Source of the DNA: JBCAXA01 sp038534295
Lineage (GTDB): Bacteria > Pseudomonadota > Gammaproteobacteria > Steroidobacterales > Woeseiaceae
Assembly: GCA_038534295.1 (NCBI GenBank)
Contig: JBCAXA010000001.1
Location: 1,178,001-1,242,000 of the forward strand
DNA length: 64,000 nucleotides
Reading direction: 5' to 3'
Positions 16,237 to 25,687 of the stretch are shown here, one piece after another. The notes beneath the pieces are model-generated. The model did not search any database. It was not told the origin of the DNA and was given only the letters and a program-made list of their open reading frames with translations. A program made the position numbers and the translations under genes. How positions within the stretch are numbered: the first letter of the stretch is position 1; each line of letters starts with the position of its first letter.

Positions 16237-18117
16237 TTGAGCATCACTAGCCTCGCCGACATCGAGGAGTTCGAGCAGACACCCAGCCGGCAACGCTGGC
16301 GAGGTGACAACGCTTATGACCTCATTCAAAAGGCCGCAACTACGTATGCCGAGCGGCCGGCGCTGAAGTTTCAATTCACGGCCGCGCTGGATGAAGACCC
16401 GCTCGTGGTTACCTACCGGCAATTGTTGGCGCGGGTCACGCAGACCGCGAATGCGCTGCACGCGGCGGGCGTCAGCATTGGTGGTGTGACGTCGATACTC
16501 CTTCCCAACGTTGCCGAGAACCATTTCGCCTTATGGGGCACGCAAGCGCTGGGGATCGCCGGCCCAATCAACTACATGCTCGAATCCGTGGCTTTGCGCG
16601 ACATCATGACAGAGTCCGACGCCGAGGCGCTTATCGTGCTCGGCCCCACGGTCGACTTCGATATCTGGGAAAAGACGCTAGCGATCGTCGACGACGTACC
16701 GACCCTGAAAGTGGTGCTGCAGGTCAATTCCCTGGGTACAGCGCAGCCGTCGCCGGGGCAAACGCCCGGCGGAGTTCCGATCATCGACTTCACCGCCGCG
16801 CTGAACGCGCAGCCCGCCGACAAACTCGTTTTCGAGCGCGACATCGACCCGGAAGACATCGGCGTTTACTTCCATACCGGCGGCACGACCGGCACGCCGA
16901 AGATCGCGCAGATCAGCCATCGCAACCAGATGCACGTCGCCGGGCTAAAGGCGGACTACAGCGACCTTACCGAAAACAGTGTTGGCATCGGCGGGCTGCC
17001 GCTGTTTCACGTAAACGCGGTTTACAACACCGGCCTGAATTTCTTTGCGAGTGGCGGGCACGCGGTATTCCTGACGCCATTGGGATTTCGTACCCGAGGC
17101 TTGCTCGATAATTTCTGGCCGTTGGTCGCCAAATACCGCGGTACGATGTTCAACACCGTGCCGACCGTCGTCTCCGCGCTGCTGTCGCGACCGCTCGACG
17201 GCATCGACATCTCGTCGCTCGAATACGTCAGCTGTGGCGCGGCCCCTATTTCCGCGGCCGTCTTCAAGCAGTTTCAGGACTACACCGGCGCAAACATCAT
17301 TGAAGGCTACGGTCTCACGGAAGGCACCTTGGCGAGCAGTTCGAACCCGCTGCACGGCGAGAAGCGCCTCGGCTCAATTGGCATGCGTTATCCGTACCAA
17401 CAGATGAAATGCGTCATCCTCGATGACGACAACCGGTACGTGCGCGACTGCGAGACCGACGAGGTCGGGGTCATCGTCATCAAAGGCCCAAATGTCTTCC
17501 AGGGCTACAAGCAGCAAGCGGCCAACGAGGGCGCGTTTTTTGACGGGTGGTTCATCACCGGTGACCTCGCGCGCGAGGACGCGGACGGCTATTTCTACAT
17601 GGTTGGGCGCGCGAAAGATCTGATCATTCGCGGCGGCAACAACATCGACCCCAAGGGCATCGAAGACACCCTCACCAAGCATCCGGCCGTTATGCTCGCC
17701 GCTGCGGTGGGCCAACCGGACGCCTACGCCGGCGAATTGCCCTGCGCCTTCGTGACGGTCAGCGACGACTTCAGCGGCGACCGGGATGCCCTTGCCGCTG
17801 AACTGCTGGCGTTTGCGAAACAGCACGTCAGCGAACGCGCCGCCGCGCCGGTCCATATCGAACTCGTCGACACCATGCCGCTCACCGCGGTCGGCAAAAT
17901 CTTCAAGCCAGCGCTGCAGATGCGCGCCATCGAGCGTGTTCTCGGTGCGGCCGTGCGCGACGTCGAACCGGCCAGCCGTATCGAAGTGGTCAAAGACGAG
18001 CGACGCGGGCTAGTTGCACGGATTTCGGTTCCTAACGCGCAGAACGCGACCAGTGAGTCGCAGCAGGCCGTCAGAAAGGCGCTCGACCAGTTCGCCATCA
18101 GCTATGAATTCTCATGA
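16237..18117 (+). CDS. Acyl-CoA synthetase (AMP-forming), fatty/aromatic acid CoA ligase type
   Basis: About 626 residues. The ATP-binding P-loop appears as VYFHTGGTTGTPKIAQISHR; further motifs are EGYGLTEGTLASSS, FFDGWFITGDLAREDADGYF and VGRAKDLIIRGGNNIDPKGI; the C-terminal catalytic lysine is in TAVGKIFKPAL. It activates a carboxylic acid to its CoA thioester. Two starts are possible: TTG 16237 with a good AGAAGG site (16222-16227), used here, or ATG 16198, which overlaps the monooxygenase gene and has no clear ribosome site. Related to FadD/feruloyl-CoA-synthetase-like proteins; substrate not deducible. Confidence 0.88.
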   Translation: MSITSLADIEEFEQTPSRQRWRGDNAYDLIQKAATTYAERPALKFQFTAALDEDPLVVTYRQLLARVTQTANALHAAGVSIGGVTSILLPNVAENHFALWGTQALGIAGPINYMLESVALRDIMTESDAEALIVLGPTVDFDIWEKTLAIVDDVPTLKVVLQVNSLGTAQPSPGQTPGGVPIIDFTAALNAQPADKLVFERDIDPEDIGVYFHTGGTTGTPKIAQISHRNQMHVAGLKADYSDLTENSVGIGGLPLFHVNAVYNTGLNFFASGGHAVFLTPLGFRTRGLLDNFWPLVAKYRGTMFNTVPTVVSALLSRPLDGIDISSLEYVSCGAAPISAAVFKQFQDYTGANIIEGYGLTEGTLASSSNPLHGEKRLGSIGMRYPYQQMKCVILDDDNRYVRDCETDEVGVIVIKGPNVFQGYKQQAANEGAFFDGWFITGDLAREDADGYFYMVGRAKDLIIRGGNNIDPKGIEDTLTKHPAVMLAAAVGQPDAYAGELPCAFVTVSDDFSGDRDALAAELLAFAKQHVSERAAAPVHIELVDTMPLTAVGKIFKPALQMRAIERVLGAAVRDVEPASRIEVVKDERRGLVARISVPNAQNATSESQQAVRKALDQFAISYEFS

Positions 18118-18130
18118 CAGGTACAGATCG

Positions 18131-19168
18131 ATGACAAACAACCAAGAAAAGAACACCCGGGTCGTGTTGGCCTCGCGGCCGGACGGCGCTGCCAAAGTAG
18201 AGAACTTTCGCGTGGAAGCGGTCGACAAGCCGACGCCGGGCGACGGTGAGGTCCTGTTGCGCAGCATTTATCTGTCGCTAGACCCGTACATGTTCGGCCG
18301 CATGAGCGCATCGAAAAACTATGCGGCATCGGTCGACATCGATGCCGTGATGATCGGCTCGGCGGTCTGCCAGGTCGAAGCATCCAACAACAGCGACTAC
18401 GACGTTGGCGATTGGGTCGTGGCGCCGACCGGCTGGCAAAACTACCTCGTTTCAAACGGCGAGGGGCTGCGCAAACTCGGCAAGCAACCGGATAACCCGT
18501 CTTACGCGCTCGGCATACTCGGCATGCCCGGGTTTACCGGCTACATGGGCCTCACGGAAATCGGCCAGCCCAAGGAGGGCGACACGCTGGTCGTTGCTGC
18601 GGCAACCGGCCCGGTCGGTTCTACTGTTGGCCAGGTCGGCAAGATCAAAGGCTGCCGAGTGGTCGGCATCGCCGGCGGCGCCGACAAGTGCAAACACGCC
18701 AAAGAAGCGCTGGGCTTCGATGAATGCATCGATCATCGCGCCAGTGATTTCGCCGAGCAGCTACAGGCCGCCTGCAGTGACGGTATCGACATCTATTTCG
18801 AAAACATCGGCGGCAAAGTTTTCGATGCGGTGCTACCGCTGCTGAACACCAAGGCGCGCATCCCCGTTTGCGGTCTGATGTCCTTTTATGGCTCGCCCGA
18901 ACTGCCGGAAGGCCCGGACCGGACGCCGCAATTCATGCGCACGGTGCTGGTGAAGCGCCTCAAGATCCAAGGCTTCGTCACGATGCAGGACTACCCGGAA
19001 CACATGGGTCGGTTCCGCGAGCAGATGGCCGAGTGGATTGCAGAGGGCAAGATTCACTACCGTGAAAACCGGGTCGACGGTCTCGAGAACGCACCGGAAG
19101 CGTTCATCGGCCTGCTGCATGGCTCCAACTTCGGCAAGTTGATTGTCGAAACGAATCAACCTCTGTGA
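18131..19168 (+). CDS. NADP-dependent MDR-family oxidoreductase (CurA/prostaglandin-reductase type)
   Basis: 345 residues from ATG 18131. N-terminal segments VLLRSIYLSLDPYMFGRMS and GDWVVAPTGWQNY, the helix LGMPGFTGYMGLTEIG, the nucleotide-binding VAAATGPVGSTVGQVGKIKG and FENIGGKVFDAVLPLL are typical of zinc-free medium-chain reductases such as CurA, YncB and leukotriene B4 dehydrogenase. These reduce alpha,beta-unsaturated carbonyls. Located 13 bases after the CoA ligase. It may reduce a double bond of an enone or enoyl intermediate in the pathway. Confidence 0.9.
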   Translation: MTNNQEKNTRVVLASRPDGAAKVENFRVEAVDKPTPGDGEVLLRSIYLSLDPYMFGRMSASKNYAASVDIDAVMIGSAVCQVEASNNSDYDVGDWVVAPTGWQNYLVSNGEGLRKLGKQPDNPSYALGILGMPGFTGYMGLTEIGQPKEGDTLVVAAATGPVGSTVGQVGKIKGCRVVGIAGGADKCKHAKEALGFDECIDHRASDFAEQLQAACSDGIDIYFENIGGKVFDAVLPLLNTKARIPVCGLMSFYGSPELPEGPDRTPQFMRTVLVKRLKIQGFVTMQDYPEHMGRFREQMAEWIAEGKIHYRENRVDGLENAPEAFIGLLHGSNFGKLIVETNQPL

Positions 19169-19174
19169 TCACCA

Positions 19175-19735
19175 ATGAAGCGCTTGCCCCTTCCCGATAC
19201 GACGCGGCTGACGCCTGAGCAGCAAACCGTGCACGATACGGTCGTTGCCGGCCCGCGCGGCAGGATAGGCGGTGCGCTTGCCTTTTGGCTGCATCGACCG
19301 GAATTCGCCGATCGCGCGCAAAACCTGGGACTGTATCTGCGTTACGACACGTCGCTGCCGGCGAGGCTGTCGGAACTCGCCATCTTGGTCACGGCGCGGC
19401 ACTGGGGCGCCGAGTTCGAGTGGATACATGCGCCGCTTGCGAAAAAGGCAGGCACGACGGCAGCCGCGGTCGACGCGATCAAACTCGGCAACAAGCCGTC
19501 GTTTGATCGTGACGACGAGCAGGTCGTCTACGACATCGCCAAAGCCATCCTCACCGACCGGCACATTGCTGACGAGCTGTACGCGCAAGGTGTTGCCGCT
19601 CTCGGCGATGCCGGCATGGTCGATCTGATCGGGATTCTGGGCTACTACTGCATGATTTGCCTGACGCTGAACACCTTCGAGATCTACCCGGAGCCGCGTG
19701 AGCCTGACTGGTCGTCGGACGTCGGGGTTGCCTGA
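19175..19735 (+). CDS. Carboxymuconolactone decarboxylase-like protein
   Basis: 186 residues. The CMD/AhpD-like core LSELAILVTARHWGAEFEWI then HAPLAKKAG fits the alkylhydroperoxidase-like group, with Glu and His residues but without the classic CxxC pair. Six bases follow the upstream reductase and 3 bases precede the hydratase, so it is firmly inside the operon. Similar proteins occur beside hydroxy-acid and aromatic degradation genes, usually without a proven reaction. A decarboxylase or lactone-handling role is inference. Confidence 0.8.
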   Translation: MKRLPLPDTTRLTPEQQTVHDTVVAGPRGRIGGALAFWLHRPEFADRAQNLGLYLRYDTSLPARLSELAILVTARHWGAEFEWIHAPLAKKAGTTAAAVDAIKLGNKPSFDRDDEQVVYDIAKAILTDRHIADELYAQGVAALGDAGMVDLIGILGYYCMICLTLNTFEIYPEPREPDWSSDVGVA

Positions 19736-19738
19736 TCG

Positions 19739-20587
19739 ATGGCAACGTACCACTCGCCGAATTCCGCGAACGAGGCGCTCGATCCGGATGCGCTAGACGC
19801 CATAGCCGAGCGGTTCGTTGCCGCTCGTCGCTCGGCGACGACGCTCAGCGAGTTTCCCGGTCGAGTGCCACCAACCTTGAGCACTGCGTATCAGGTTCAG
19901 GATCGCGCGATCGAACTGTGGCCGGATACGATCGTTGGCTGGAAAGTCGGTCAGATTCGGCCTGACGCCCAGCCGCGTTTTGGGTCGGACCGAATGATCG
20001 GCCCTTTGTTTGAGCGTCACGTTCATCATGCGTTAGGCACGACACCGCTACCCATGCCGTTGCCGGCCGATGGCTTTGCCGCCGTCGAAGCGGAGTTTGT
20101 CGCGGTAATCGGCACCGACGCACCGCCGGACAAGACGACGTGGACCGTCGAGGAATCGCTCGCGATGGTTGCCGAGCTGCGGATCGGATTGGAAACTGCG
20201 GGGAGCCCGTTGCCGGGACTGCCCACACACGGTGCCGCGGCGGTCGTCGCGGACTTCGGTGCGCATGCGGGCTTGATCGTTGGCCCAACGATTGACGACT
20301 GGCGCCAGCGCGATCTGAGCAGCCTCGCCGTCGAAGCGTTTGTCGACGGTGTGTCCGTGGGCCACGGTGGCGCGTTCCGGCTGCAAGGCGGCATAGCGCG
20401 GTCGCTGCAAGTCACGCTCGAGGTGACCGCGCGACGTGGTCGCGCATTGAAGACTGGCGATCTGGTCTCGACAGGCGCGACCAGCGGCGTCCACGCGGTC
20501 AGCCCCGGGCAGATCGCTCGCCTGGATTTTGGTCGCGATGGCGAACTGACCTGCTCGATTTTCGCGGCACAGCCGATTGGCAGTTGA
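19739..20587 (+). CDS. 2-keto-4-pentenoate hydratase-family protein (MhpD-like)
   Basis: 282 residues. YQVQDRAIELWPDTIVGWKVGQI near the N-terminus (split here as YQVQDRAIEL and GWKVGQI), PLFERHVHH, AVEAEFVAVIG with metal-binding Glu, and LKTGDLVSTGATSGVHAV at the C-terminus place it in the FAA-fold hydratase/4-oxalocrotonate decarboxylase group. It would hydrate a 2-hydroxypenta-2,4-dienoate-like product of meta-cleavage. It is the eighth gene of the plus-strand run from 12396 and pairs logically with the MhpA-like hydroxylase. Confidence 0.87.
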   Translation: MATYHSPNSANEALDPDALDAIAERFVAARRSATTLSEFPGRVPPTLSTAYQVQDRAIELWPDTIVGWKVGQIRPDAQPRFGSDRMIGPLFERHVHHALGTTPLPMPLPADGFAAVEAEFVAVIGTDAPPDKTTWTVEESLAMVAELRIGLETAGSPLPGLPTHGAAAVVADFGAHAGLIVGPTIDDWRQRDLSSLAVEAFVDGVSVGHGGAFRLQGGIARSLQVTLEVTARRGRALKTGDLVSTGATSGVHAVSPGQIARLDFGRDGELTCSIFAAQPIGS

Positions 20588-20698
20588 GCCCCGTTAGACC
20601 ACAGCGCGCTAGTCGAGCGCAAAGACTATCGATACCGTCGGTGGAATGGCCGCCCCAAAAGAATTCCTAACGACGCCCTAACCAGGATATTTGCCGAC

Positions 20699-21703
20699 AT
20701 GACAGCACTGATTCTCACGGTCGTTGCACTTCTCGTCACTGCCTGGTTTCTCGAAAACCGTCGGCGTGTGGCGCATCCAGTGGGCAGCGGTTTGCAGGCC
20801 GATATCGATCTGCCGCACGAGCAGGAGTTCGAGCTTTATCACAACGCGCTGTCGGTCTGCTCGATGAAGGTCCGGGTCTGCATGGCGGAGCTGCAGATAC
20901 CTTACAAAAGCCACCACATCGACCTGATCGAAACCGGCGCCTATGAGACGACACGCGCTCATTTTCGTCGCGTCAATCCTGGCGGTACCGTGCCGGTGCT
21001 CGTGCACAACGGCCACCCGATCTACCAGTCTCATGAGCAGATACGGTACGCGGCTCAACACTGCCCGCCGGGCGTCGCCGGACTCGTGCCCGATGACAGT
21101 ACGCTACGACAAACCATGGAGGAATGGATCGACCGCTCGTCTTTGACCACCGATCCGATGCGCAACATGGCGACAAGCGCCGGCAATGCCGTACCGGGAC
21201 AGACCCTACCCTTGTTTGCGACGATGATCGAAAAGATCGCGACATGGCGAATTTTCGAAGGCTTGCTCTTTCATCACAACAAACGCATGCCGATGCTCTT
21301 TCTGATGCTCAAAATGAAGGGGCTGGAAATCTTCGGCAGTAATCCGCTGCTCGGTGGATTCTTGCGCGATTCGCGCACCCACATGCATGCGCACCTCGAT
21401 GCCCTCGAGCAGCAACTGGAATCGAGCGGCGGCCCATGGATAGTCGGCAAACCGTTCACGCTTGCCGACGTATCCTGGTTGGTCGTCTTTGAACGGCTGG
21501 TACAGGTATCCGCGCTAGACGTGTTCGTTAATTCCGACGACCGGCCGGCGTGTGCCGCCTATTGGCGACGCCTGCAGCTAAGACCGTCTTATGTGGCAGC
21601 GATACTCGATCATCGCCATCCGATCGTCGAGTACGGCACCGAACGAATCAGGGCGTCGAAAGAGGCCAACCCCGCCGTCCGGGAATTGCTCGAAGGCGTC
21701 TGA
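20699..21703 (+). CDS. Membrane-anchored glutathione S-transferase-family protein
   Basis: 334 residues, longer than a typical GST (about 200-230). Residues 1-20 form a hydrophobic anchor (ALILTVVALLVTAWF). The thioredoxin-fold domain starts at FELYHNALSVCSMKVRVCMA with cis-Pro in NPGGTVPVLVHNG. An all-alpha C-terminal domain includes WIVGKPFTLADVSWLVVFER. It is preceded by a 111-base gap and ends the plus-strand run; the DoxX operon converges on it. Glutathione conjugation, isomerisation or thiolytic removal of a ring substituent are possible; it shares the LYH.A.S.CS.KVR start with the GST at 33481-34563. Confidence 0.85.
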   Translation: MTALILTVVALLVTAWFLENRRRVAHPVGSGLQADIDLPHEQEFELYHNALSVCSMKVRVCMAELQIPYKSHHIDLIETGAYETTRAHFRRVNPGGTVPVLVHNGHPIYQSHEQIRYAAQHCPPGVAGLVPDDSTLRQTMEEWIDRSSLTTDPMRNMATSAGNAVPGQTLPLFATMIEKIATWRIFEGLLFHHNKRMPMLFLMLKMKGLEIFGSNPLLGGFLRDSRTHMHAHLDALEQQLESSGGPWIVGKPFTLADVSWLVVFERLVQVSALDVFVNSDDRPACAAYWRRLQLRPSYVAAILDHRHPIVEYGTERIRASKEANPAVRELLEGV

Positions 21704-21713
21704 TACGCCGGCC

Positions 21714-21760
21714 AAAAAACACGAGATGCGCGACGAGAGAAAACTCTCGCCGGCACCTCG
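21714..21760 (-). terminator. Rho-independent terminator of the DoxX/TonB receptor/Rieske/P450 operon
   Basis: Read on the minus strand: outer stem CGAGGTGC pairing with GCATCTCG (one G-U), an internal loop, inner stem CGAGAG / CTCTCG with a TTTT loop, then TG and TTTTTT (plus-strand A run at 21714-21719). It lies directly downstream of the DoxX stop at 21776 and fits the end of the minus-strand operon that begins at the 27.05-kb promoter. Confidence 0.8.
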
Positions 21761-21775
21761 CGCTGGGGGAACACA

Positions 21776-22156
21776 TTAGGCGTTGACTGCGGTACTCGAC
21801 TTTCCGCTACCAACGGCGACGTACGCTGCGACAGCGAGCAGCACTAGCGCCGGCACACCCTGCTGCAATGGCGGGTTGATCACATGCGTGATCACCGCAC
21901 CCACCGCAATAGCCAGCAACAGCAATGCCGCATAGCGCGCAACCGGTCGGACAAACAAACCAATCGCACCAACCACTTCGAGCGCGCCGATCGCGTAGTT
22001 TGAGCCAGCCGGTAGACCGAACGTCTCGAACATCGCGACGATGTCCGGGACGCCGGCCAGCTTCAGAGCACCGAAAAACAGGAAGGCAAGCCCGAGCAAG
22101 ATCGTCGCGATTTTCAGCGCCAACCCGTGCGGCAGCCCTATCGTTGAATTAGCCAT
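21776..22156 (-). CDS. DoxX-family membrane protein
   Basis: 126 residues with four hydrophobic segments: ILLGLAFLFFGALKLAGVP, YAIGALEVVGAIGLFV, YAALLLLAIAVGAVI and VLLAVAAYVAVG. The FxxxGxxKLxG start is typical of DoxX/DoxD-like proteins. These are inner-membrane proteins of unclear role, linked to quinone or redox homeostasis. It is the last gene of the minus-strand operon with the P450, Rieske oxygenase and TonB receptor; a strong terminator follows. Confidence 0.85.
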   Translation of the reverse strand: MANSTIGLPHGLALKIATILLGLAFLFFGALKLAGVPDIVAMFETFGLPAGSNYAIGALEVVGAIGLFVRPVARYAALLLLAIAVGAVITHVINPPLQQGVPALVLLAVAAYVAVGSGKSSTAVNA

Positions 22157-22174
22157 GGCAATTTCCCGCAGCCG

Positions 22175-24574
22175 CTAGAAGTCGTAGCGAACCCGCAAAC
22201 CGTAGGTTCGCGGCAGCGTCGGGCTCAGTCCGACGAGTTGGTAGATCTGCGTGTGGTTCAGACCCGACGTAAAACTGGCGTCTTCGTCGATGTTGTCGAC
22301 GTAGGCAACCACGGTGAAGCGTTCGTCGGATGGGCGATACGTAAGACTTGCGTTCCACAGCATCAGATCCGGCACTCGCTGCTGTTCGAGAAACAGCGCC
22401 GTTAGCCAAGTCTCATCTTTGTACGAACCGTTGATATTGGCCGCAAGCGTCGCGCCACCTTCTAAAACAAACGTGTGGGTGTACTCGACGTTGGCCGTCC
22501 AGCGCGGTGACCGGGTCGCCTCAAAGCCCGAACAATCAATCAAGAGCTCTGGCGTTGGCCCGAACGGCGGCGGCAACATCAGCGTTACGCCGGTCGGACT
22601 CGTCGGACAGGTTACCGACGGCGGTGTAAACGGCGCGCCCTGGGTAAACGTGAACGTGTCGTACTCAGCGTCGAGAAACTCAGCGCCGAACCGAATCAAG
22701 TCCTGGTCGGTCGCGGCAAACAGCATGTCAAAGCCAAAGCCCTGAATGGTCGTCGAGCCGGCGTTAACCACTGACTGGCCGATGATACCGAGGTCGTCAG
22801 CACCCACGACATTCTCCTGTCGGTCCGTGTAGTCCCAGTAGAAAATATCGCCGTTCAACTGCAGGCGGCCGTCGAGAAACAGGTTCCGGAACCCGATCTC
22901 GTACGCGTCCAGTTCTTCGGGGTCGAAGGCCTGCGCAACAACCGCTGGAAAACCGCCGGCCTTGTAGCCGGTACTGGCGGTAAAGAAGACCATGTTGTCA
23001 GGACTCAAGTCGTACTCGAGCGCAACCTTCCAGTCGAAGCTGTCAAAGCTCACCGTATCGGTCGTCGGCCCGGATACGAGACAGGCAGCGACCCCGTTTA
23101 CGACCTGACGGTTTGGCGCAGTCGGCGGGCAATTGAGCGCCTCGGATATCGACCAGCGTCTGAAATCCGGCTTGGTGATTTCATCGTCGCTGTAGCGCAC
23201 GCCGGTAATCAGCCGCGTTGTGTCGTTGAAACTGTAGACCGTTTCGGCGAACACGCCGAATGCTTCGGTTTCGAAGCTGTTGTCGACAAAGAGATTCTGG
23301 ACCGGACCTTGGTCAACGCGGGTCGGACCGAACTGGTCTTCATCGAAAATATAGATACCGGCGACCCAATCGAACTTGTCGGTTTCATTGCTCAAGCGCA
23401 CTTCGAGCGTCGCGGCTTCCGAGGTTTCCGGCGCACCGCCGTTCAGCGGATCAAGAATGCCGAAGCGTGGCCCCGGCGTGTTACGGAATGTGGATTCAAC
23501 CTCCTGATACGACGGCACTACCGTCAAGGTCGCAAAGTCCATGTCGACGATCAACGTGGAGCTGATATCCCAGATCTGCATTTCCTGGAACGCATTGTCC
23601 TCAATCAGATCGACACCCGAAAAGAACGAGGTTCCGGGTGGGAACGGTGGCGTCGGCGCCGGACCGAGATCTTCCGCATCGGTAATGAAAGGAAATACGA
23701 AATCCGGAAACGCCTGGCCATTGCCGAACACGTTCGCGAGGATGACGGCATTGCCAGCGGGAAACATCGCTTGCCAGGGATCAGCTGCACCAGCAAACGA
23801 AAAGCCTCCTAGGCCGCGGCCACGATAGTCGGCATATTGCCCCTGCAGCGTCCACGACACTCGGTCGTTGGGCTCCCAAAGCGTCTGCACGCGCAGGGCC
23901 CAGTGCTCGTCGTCCATCGTGCCGTCGGACAAATAGCCAGCACGATCAATCCCGAAGAACGAAACACGCGTTGCAAACTCATCGCCGACCGGCAGATTGA
24001 CCGCGCCTTCGATCTGCTTTTTGCTGAAGTTGCCGAAATCGAGCGCCCCGTAGCCGCCGAACTCACCAAGCACCGGTGCCTTCGTGATCAGGTTGATCGC
24101 CCCGCCGGTAGCATTGCGACCGTAGAGGGTACCCTGCGGCCCTTTAAGTACTTCGATTCGTTCCAGATCGAAGAACGACGGGTGCAGCGATTGCGTGCGC
24201 GCGAGGTAGGAGCCGTCTTTGCTGAGCGCAATCGCCGGGCTGCCTACAACCGTCGCATTGGGGCTGCCGACGCCGCGGATAAACATCTGCAGCTGCGGAC
24301 CGGCCATGCCGATCTGCAAACTGGGCACGGCCGTGGTGAGTCCAACCGGCGTTGTTAGACCCTTCTGGAAAATCTTTTCGTTGTCGAAGGCCTCGATAAT
24401 TAGCGATGAGTCCTGGATGGACTCGGCGCGTCGTGACGCAGTCACGACGATCTCTTCGAGCCTGGCCTCCGATTCCTCTTGCGCCAGTGCATTGCCAATC
24501 GCAAAGGTCGAATAAAGAATGACCTGACCGGTCAGTGCCGCGGCACCAACCAGACGCTTCAGTAGTACTTGCAT
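22175..24574 (-). CDS. TonB-dependent outer-membrane receptor, catabolic-cluster type
   Basis: 799 residues from ATG 24574; the open frame extends further upstream, but this start gives a clean signal peptide (LVGAAALTGQVILYSTFAIG then NALA). The TonB box/plug start is LEEIVVTASRRAESIQD. The plug includes FIRGVGSPNATVVGSP and VLKGPQGTLYGRNATGGAIN. The barrel follows and ends RTYGLRVRYDF with terminal Phe. It is the FecA/IroN-like class common in oligotrophic proteobacteria for uptake of large organic molecules. Lying in one operon with a P450 and a Rieske oxygenase, it probably imports the bulky aromatic substrate rather than a siderophore. Confidence 0.9.
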   Translation of the reverse strand: MQVLLKRLVGAAALTGQVILYSTFAIGNALAQEESEARLEEIVVTASRRAESIQDSSLIIEAFDNEKIFQKGLTTPVGLTTAVPSLQIGMAGPQLQMFIRGVGSPNATVVGSPAIALSKDGSYLARTQSLHPSFFDLERIEVLKGPQGTLYGRNATGGAINLITKAPVLGEFGGYGALDFGNFSKKQIEGAVNLPVGDEFATRVSFFGIDRAGYLSDGTMDDEHWALRVQTLWEPNDRVSWTLQGQYADYRGRGLGGFSFAGAADPWQAMFPAGNAVILANVFGNGQAFPDFVFPFITDAEDLGPAPTPPFPPGTSFFSGVDLIEDNAFQEMQIWDISSTLIVDMDFATLTVVPSYQEVESTFRNTPGPRFGILDPLNGGAPETSEAATLEVRLSNETDKFDWVAGIYIFDEDQFGPTRVDQGPVQNLFVDNSFETEAFGVFAETVYSFNDTTRLITGVRYSDDEITKPDFRRWSISEALNCPPTAPNRQVVNGVAACLVSGPTTDTVSFDSFDWKVALEYDLSPDNMVFFTASTGYKAGGFPAVVAQAFDPEELDAYEIGFRNLFLDGRLQLNGDIFYWDYTDRQENVVGADDLGIIGQSVVNAGSTTIQGFGFDMLFAATDQDLIRFGAEFLDAEYDTFTFTQGAPFTPPSVTCPTSPTGVTLMLPPPFGPTPELLIDCSGFEATRSPRWTANVEYTHTFVLEGGATLAANINGSYKDETWLTALFLEQQRVPDLMLWNASLTYRPSDERFTVVAYVDNIDEDASFTSGLNHTQIYQLVGLSPTLPRTYGLRVRYDF

Positions 24575-24600
24575 TGCGTTTCCCCCCGCTTTCCTCGTTA

Positions 24601-25674
24601 CTAGCCGGAATGTTCCTGTTTCACCCAGTCGAGCATGACTTGCCGGAACAGAAGTCCCGCCTGATCGCCGGCAATGATCATTTCTCGATAGTCGACGTCG
24701 TCGTTGTCCAACAGGCGCTGCATGTTGTCGCAGGCCCACTTGTCCTCCGAGAAACCCTTCGACAGATGCGCCCGCAGGCCGGTGTAGTACTGATCGTCGT
24801 CCAAGGCGAAATCGTTGGTCATCGACCAGAAGTAGTGCGTGCTCGACCGCGTCTCGGGCGTCAGGTAGTGCACGATGTGTTGCTGGTAAACCTCACGATC
24901 CGGTGCGTCTGGCTCGCCGATGAAGATGGGTGCATAGCCCTTGAAAACGCCGGGCGAGATTGACATGCCGCCGTCGCGCCGCTCGGCCGGTTTGCCGCGC
25001 ACCTTTTCCTGAATGTTAGGTGGCAACGCGGCGATCGCGCGCATCGGGTGCGTGTCGGTGCGATTGCACCAAACGCCGCCATCGACTTTTTTGACCTCCG
25101 TCGGCAGGTCAAAGAAAAAGTCGTCGAACATAAACGTGTCTTTGTGCAGGTACGCGAAGTGGGTCAGATCGTTGAGGTTCTCCTGCATGAGCAGGTAGCT
25201 GCCGTTGATCGTTACCGCTTCGGATACCGTGCGAAATGCTGGGTCATCCAGAAACGGCAGGTCCGGTAGCTTCTCCTCGTAGGGCAGATCGGTATCGCCC
25301 ATCCAGATGAAGACAAACGGCCCCATCTCGCGTGTCGGGTATTTGTGCAGGCGGCGTTTGGATGCCTGCTCCTGGCACGGTATGCGCGCGATCGTGCCGT
25401 CGGGGGCGTACCGTATTCCGTGGTAGCGACACACGAGGTTGTCACCTTCGCGGTAACCTTCGGACAGCGGGAATGAGCGATGCAGGCAGCGGTTCTGGAA
25501 TGCCGTGAGCTCACCGGAATCGGTGCGATAGAACACGATCGAACGCTCGAGCAGTGTCTTCGCGGTGGGCTCGGGTCCAAACTCGTCAGTAAGACCGGCA
25601 ACGTACCAATGGTTATAAACCAGCGGCAGGCGGATATAGTCTTTGACGCTCTTGATGTAGTCCGCGTAATCCAT
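24601..25674 (-). CDS. Rieske non-heme iron oxygenase, VanA/O-demethylase type
   Basis: 357 residues. The Rieske cluster ligands are C63-x-H65 (RCLHRSFPLSEG) and C82-x2-H85 (LVCRYHGIRYAPDG). The mononuclear iron site is D169-x2-H172-x4-H177 (NDLTHFAYLH). The length and lack of a beta-subunit gene fit the three-subunit alpha3 class of vanillate and related O-demethylases. It would use O2 and electrons from an unseen ferredoxin/reductase to demethylate or hydroxylate an aromatic ether. 13 bases separate it from the P450 stop upstream; the receptor gene follows 26 bases downstream. Confidence 0.92.
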   Translation of the reverse strand: MDYADYIKSVKDYIRLPLVYNHWYVAGLTDEFGPEPTAKTLLERSIVFYRTDSGELTAFQNRCLHRSFPLSEGYREGDNLVCRYHGIRYAPDGTIARIPCQEQASKRRLHKYPTREMGPFVFIWMGDTDLPYEEKLPDLPFLDDPAFRTVSEAVTINGSYLLMQENLNDLTHFAYLHKDTFMFDDFFFDLPTEVKKVDGGVWCNRTDTHPMRAIAALPPNIQEKVRGKPAERRDGGMSISPGVFKGYAPIFIGEPDAPDREVYQQHIVHYLTPETRSSTHYFWSMTNDFALDDDQYYTGLRAHLSKGFSEDKWACDNMQRLLDNDDVDYREMIIAGDQAGLLFRQVMLDWVKQEHSG

Positions 25675-25687
25675 TTATCGATCCTTC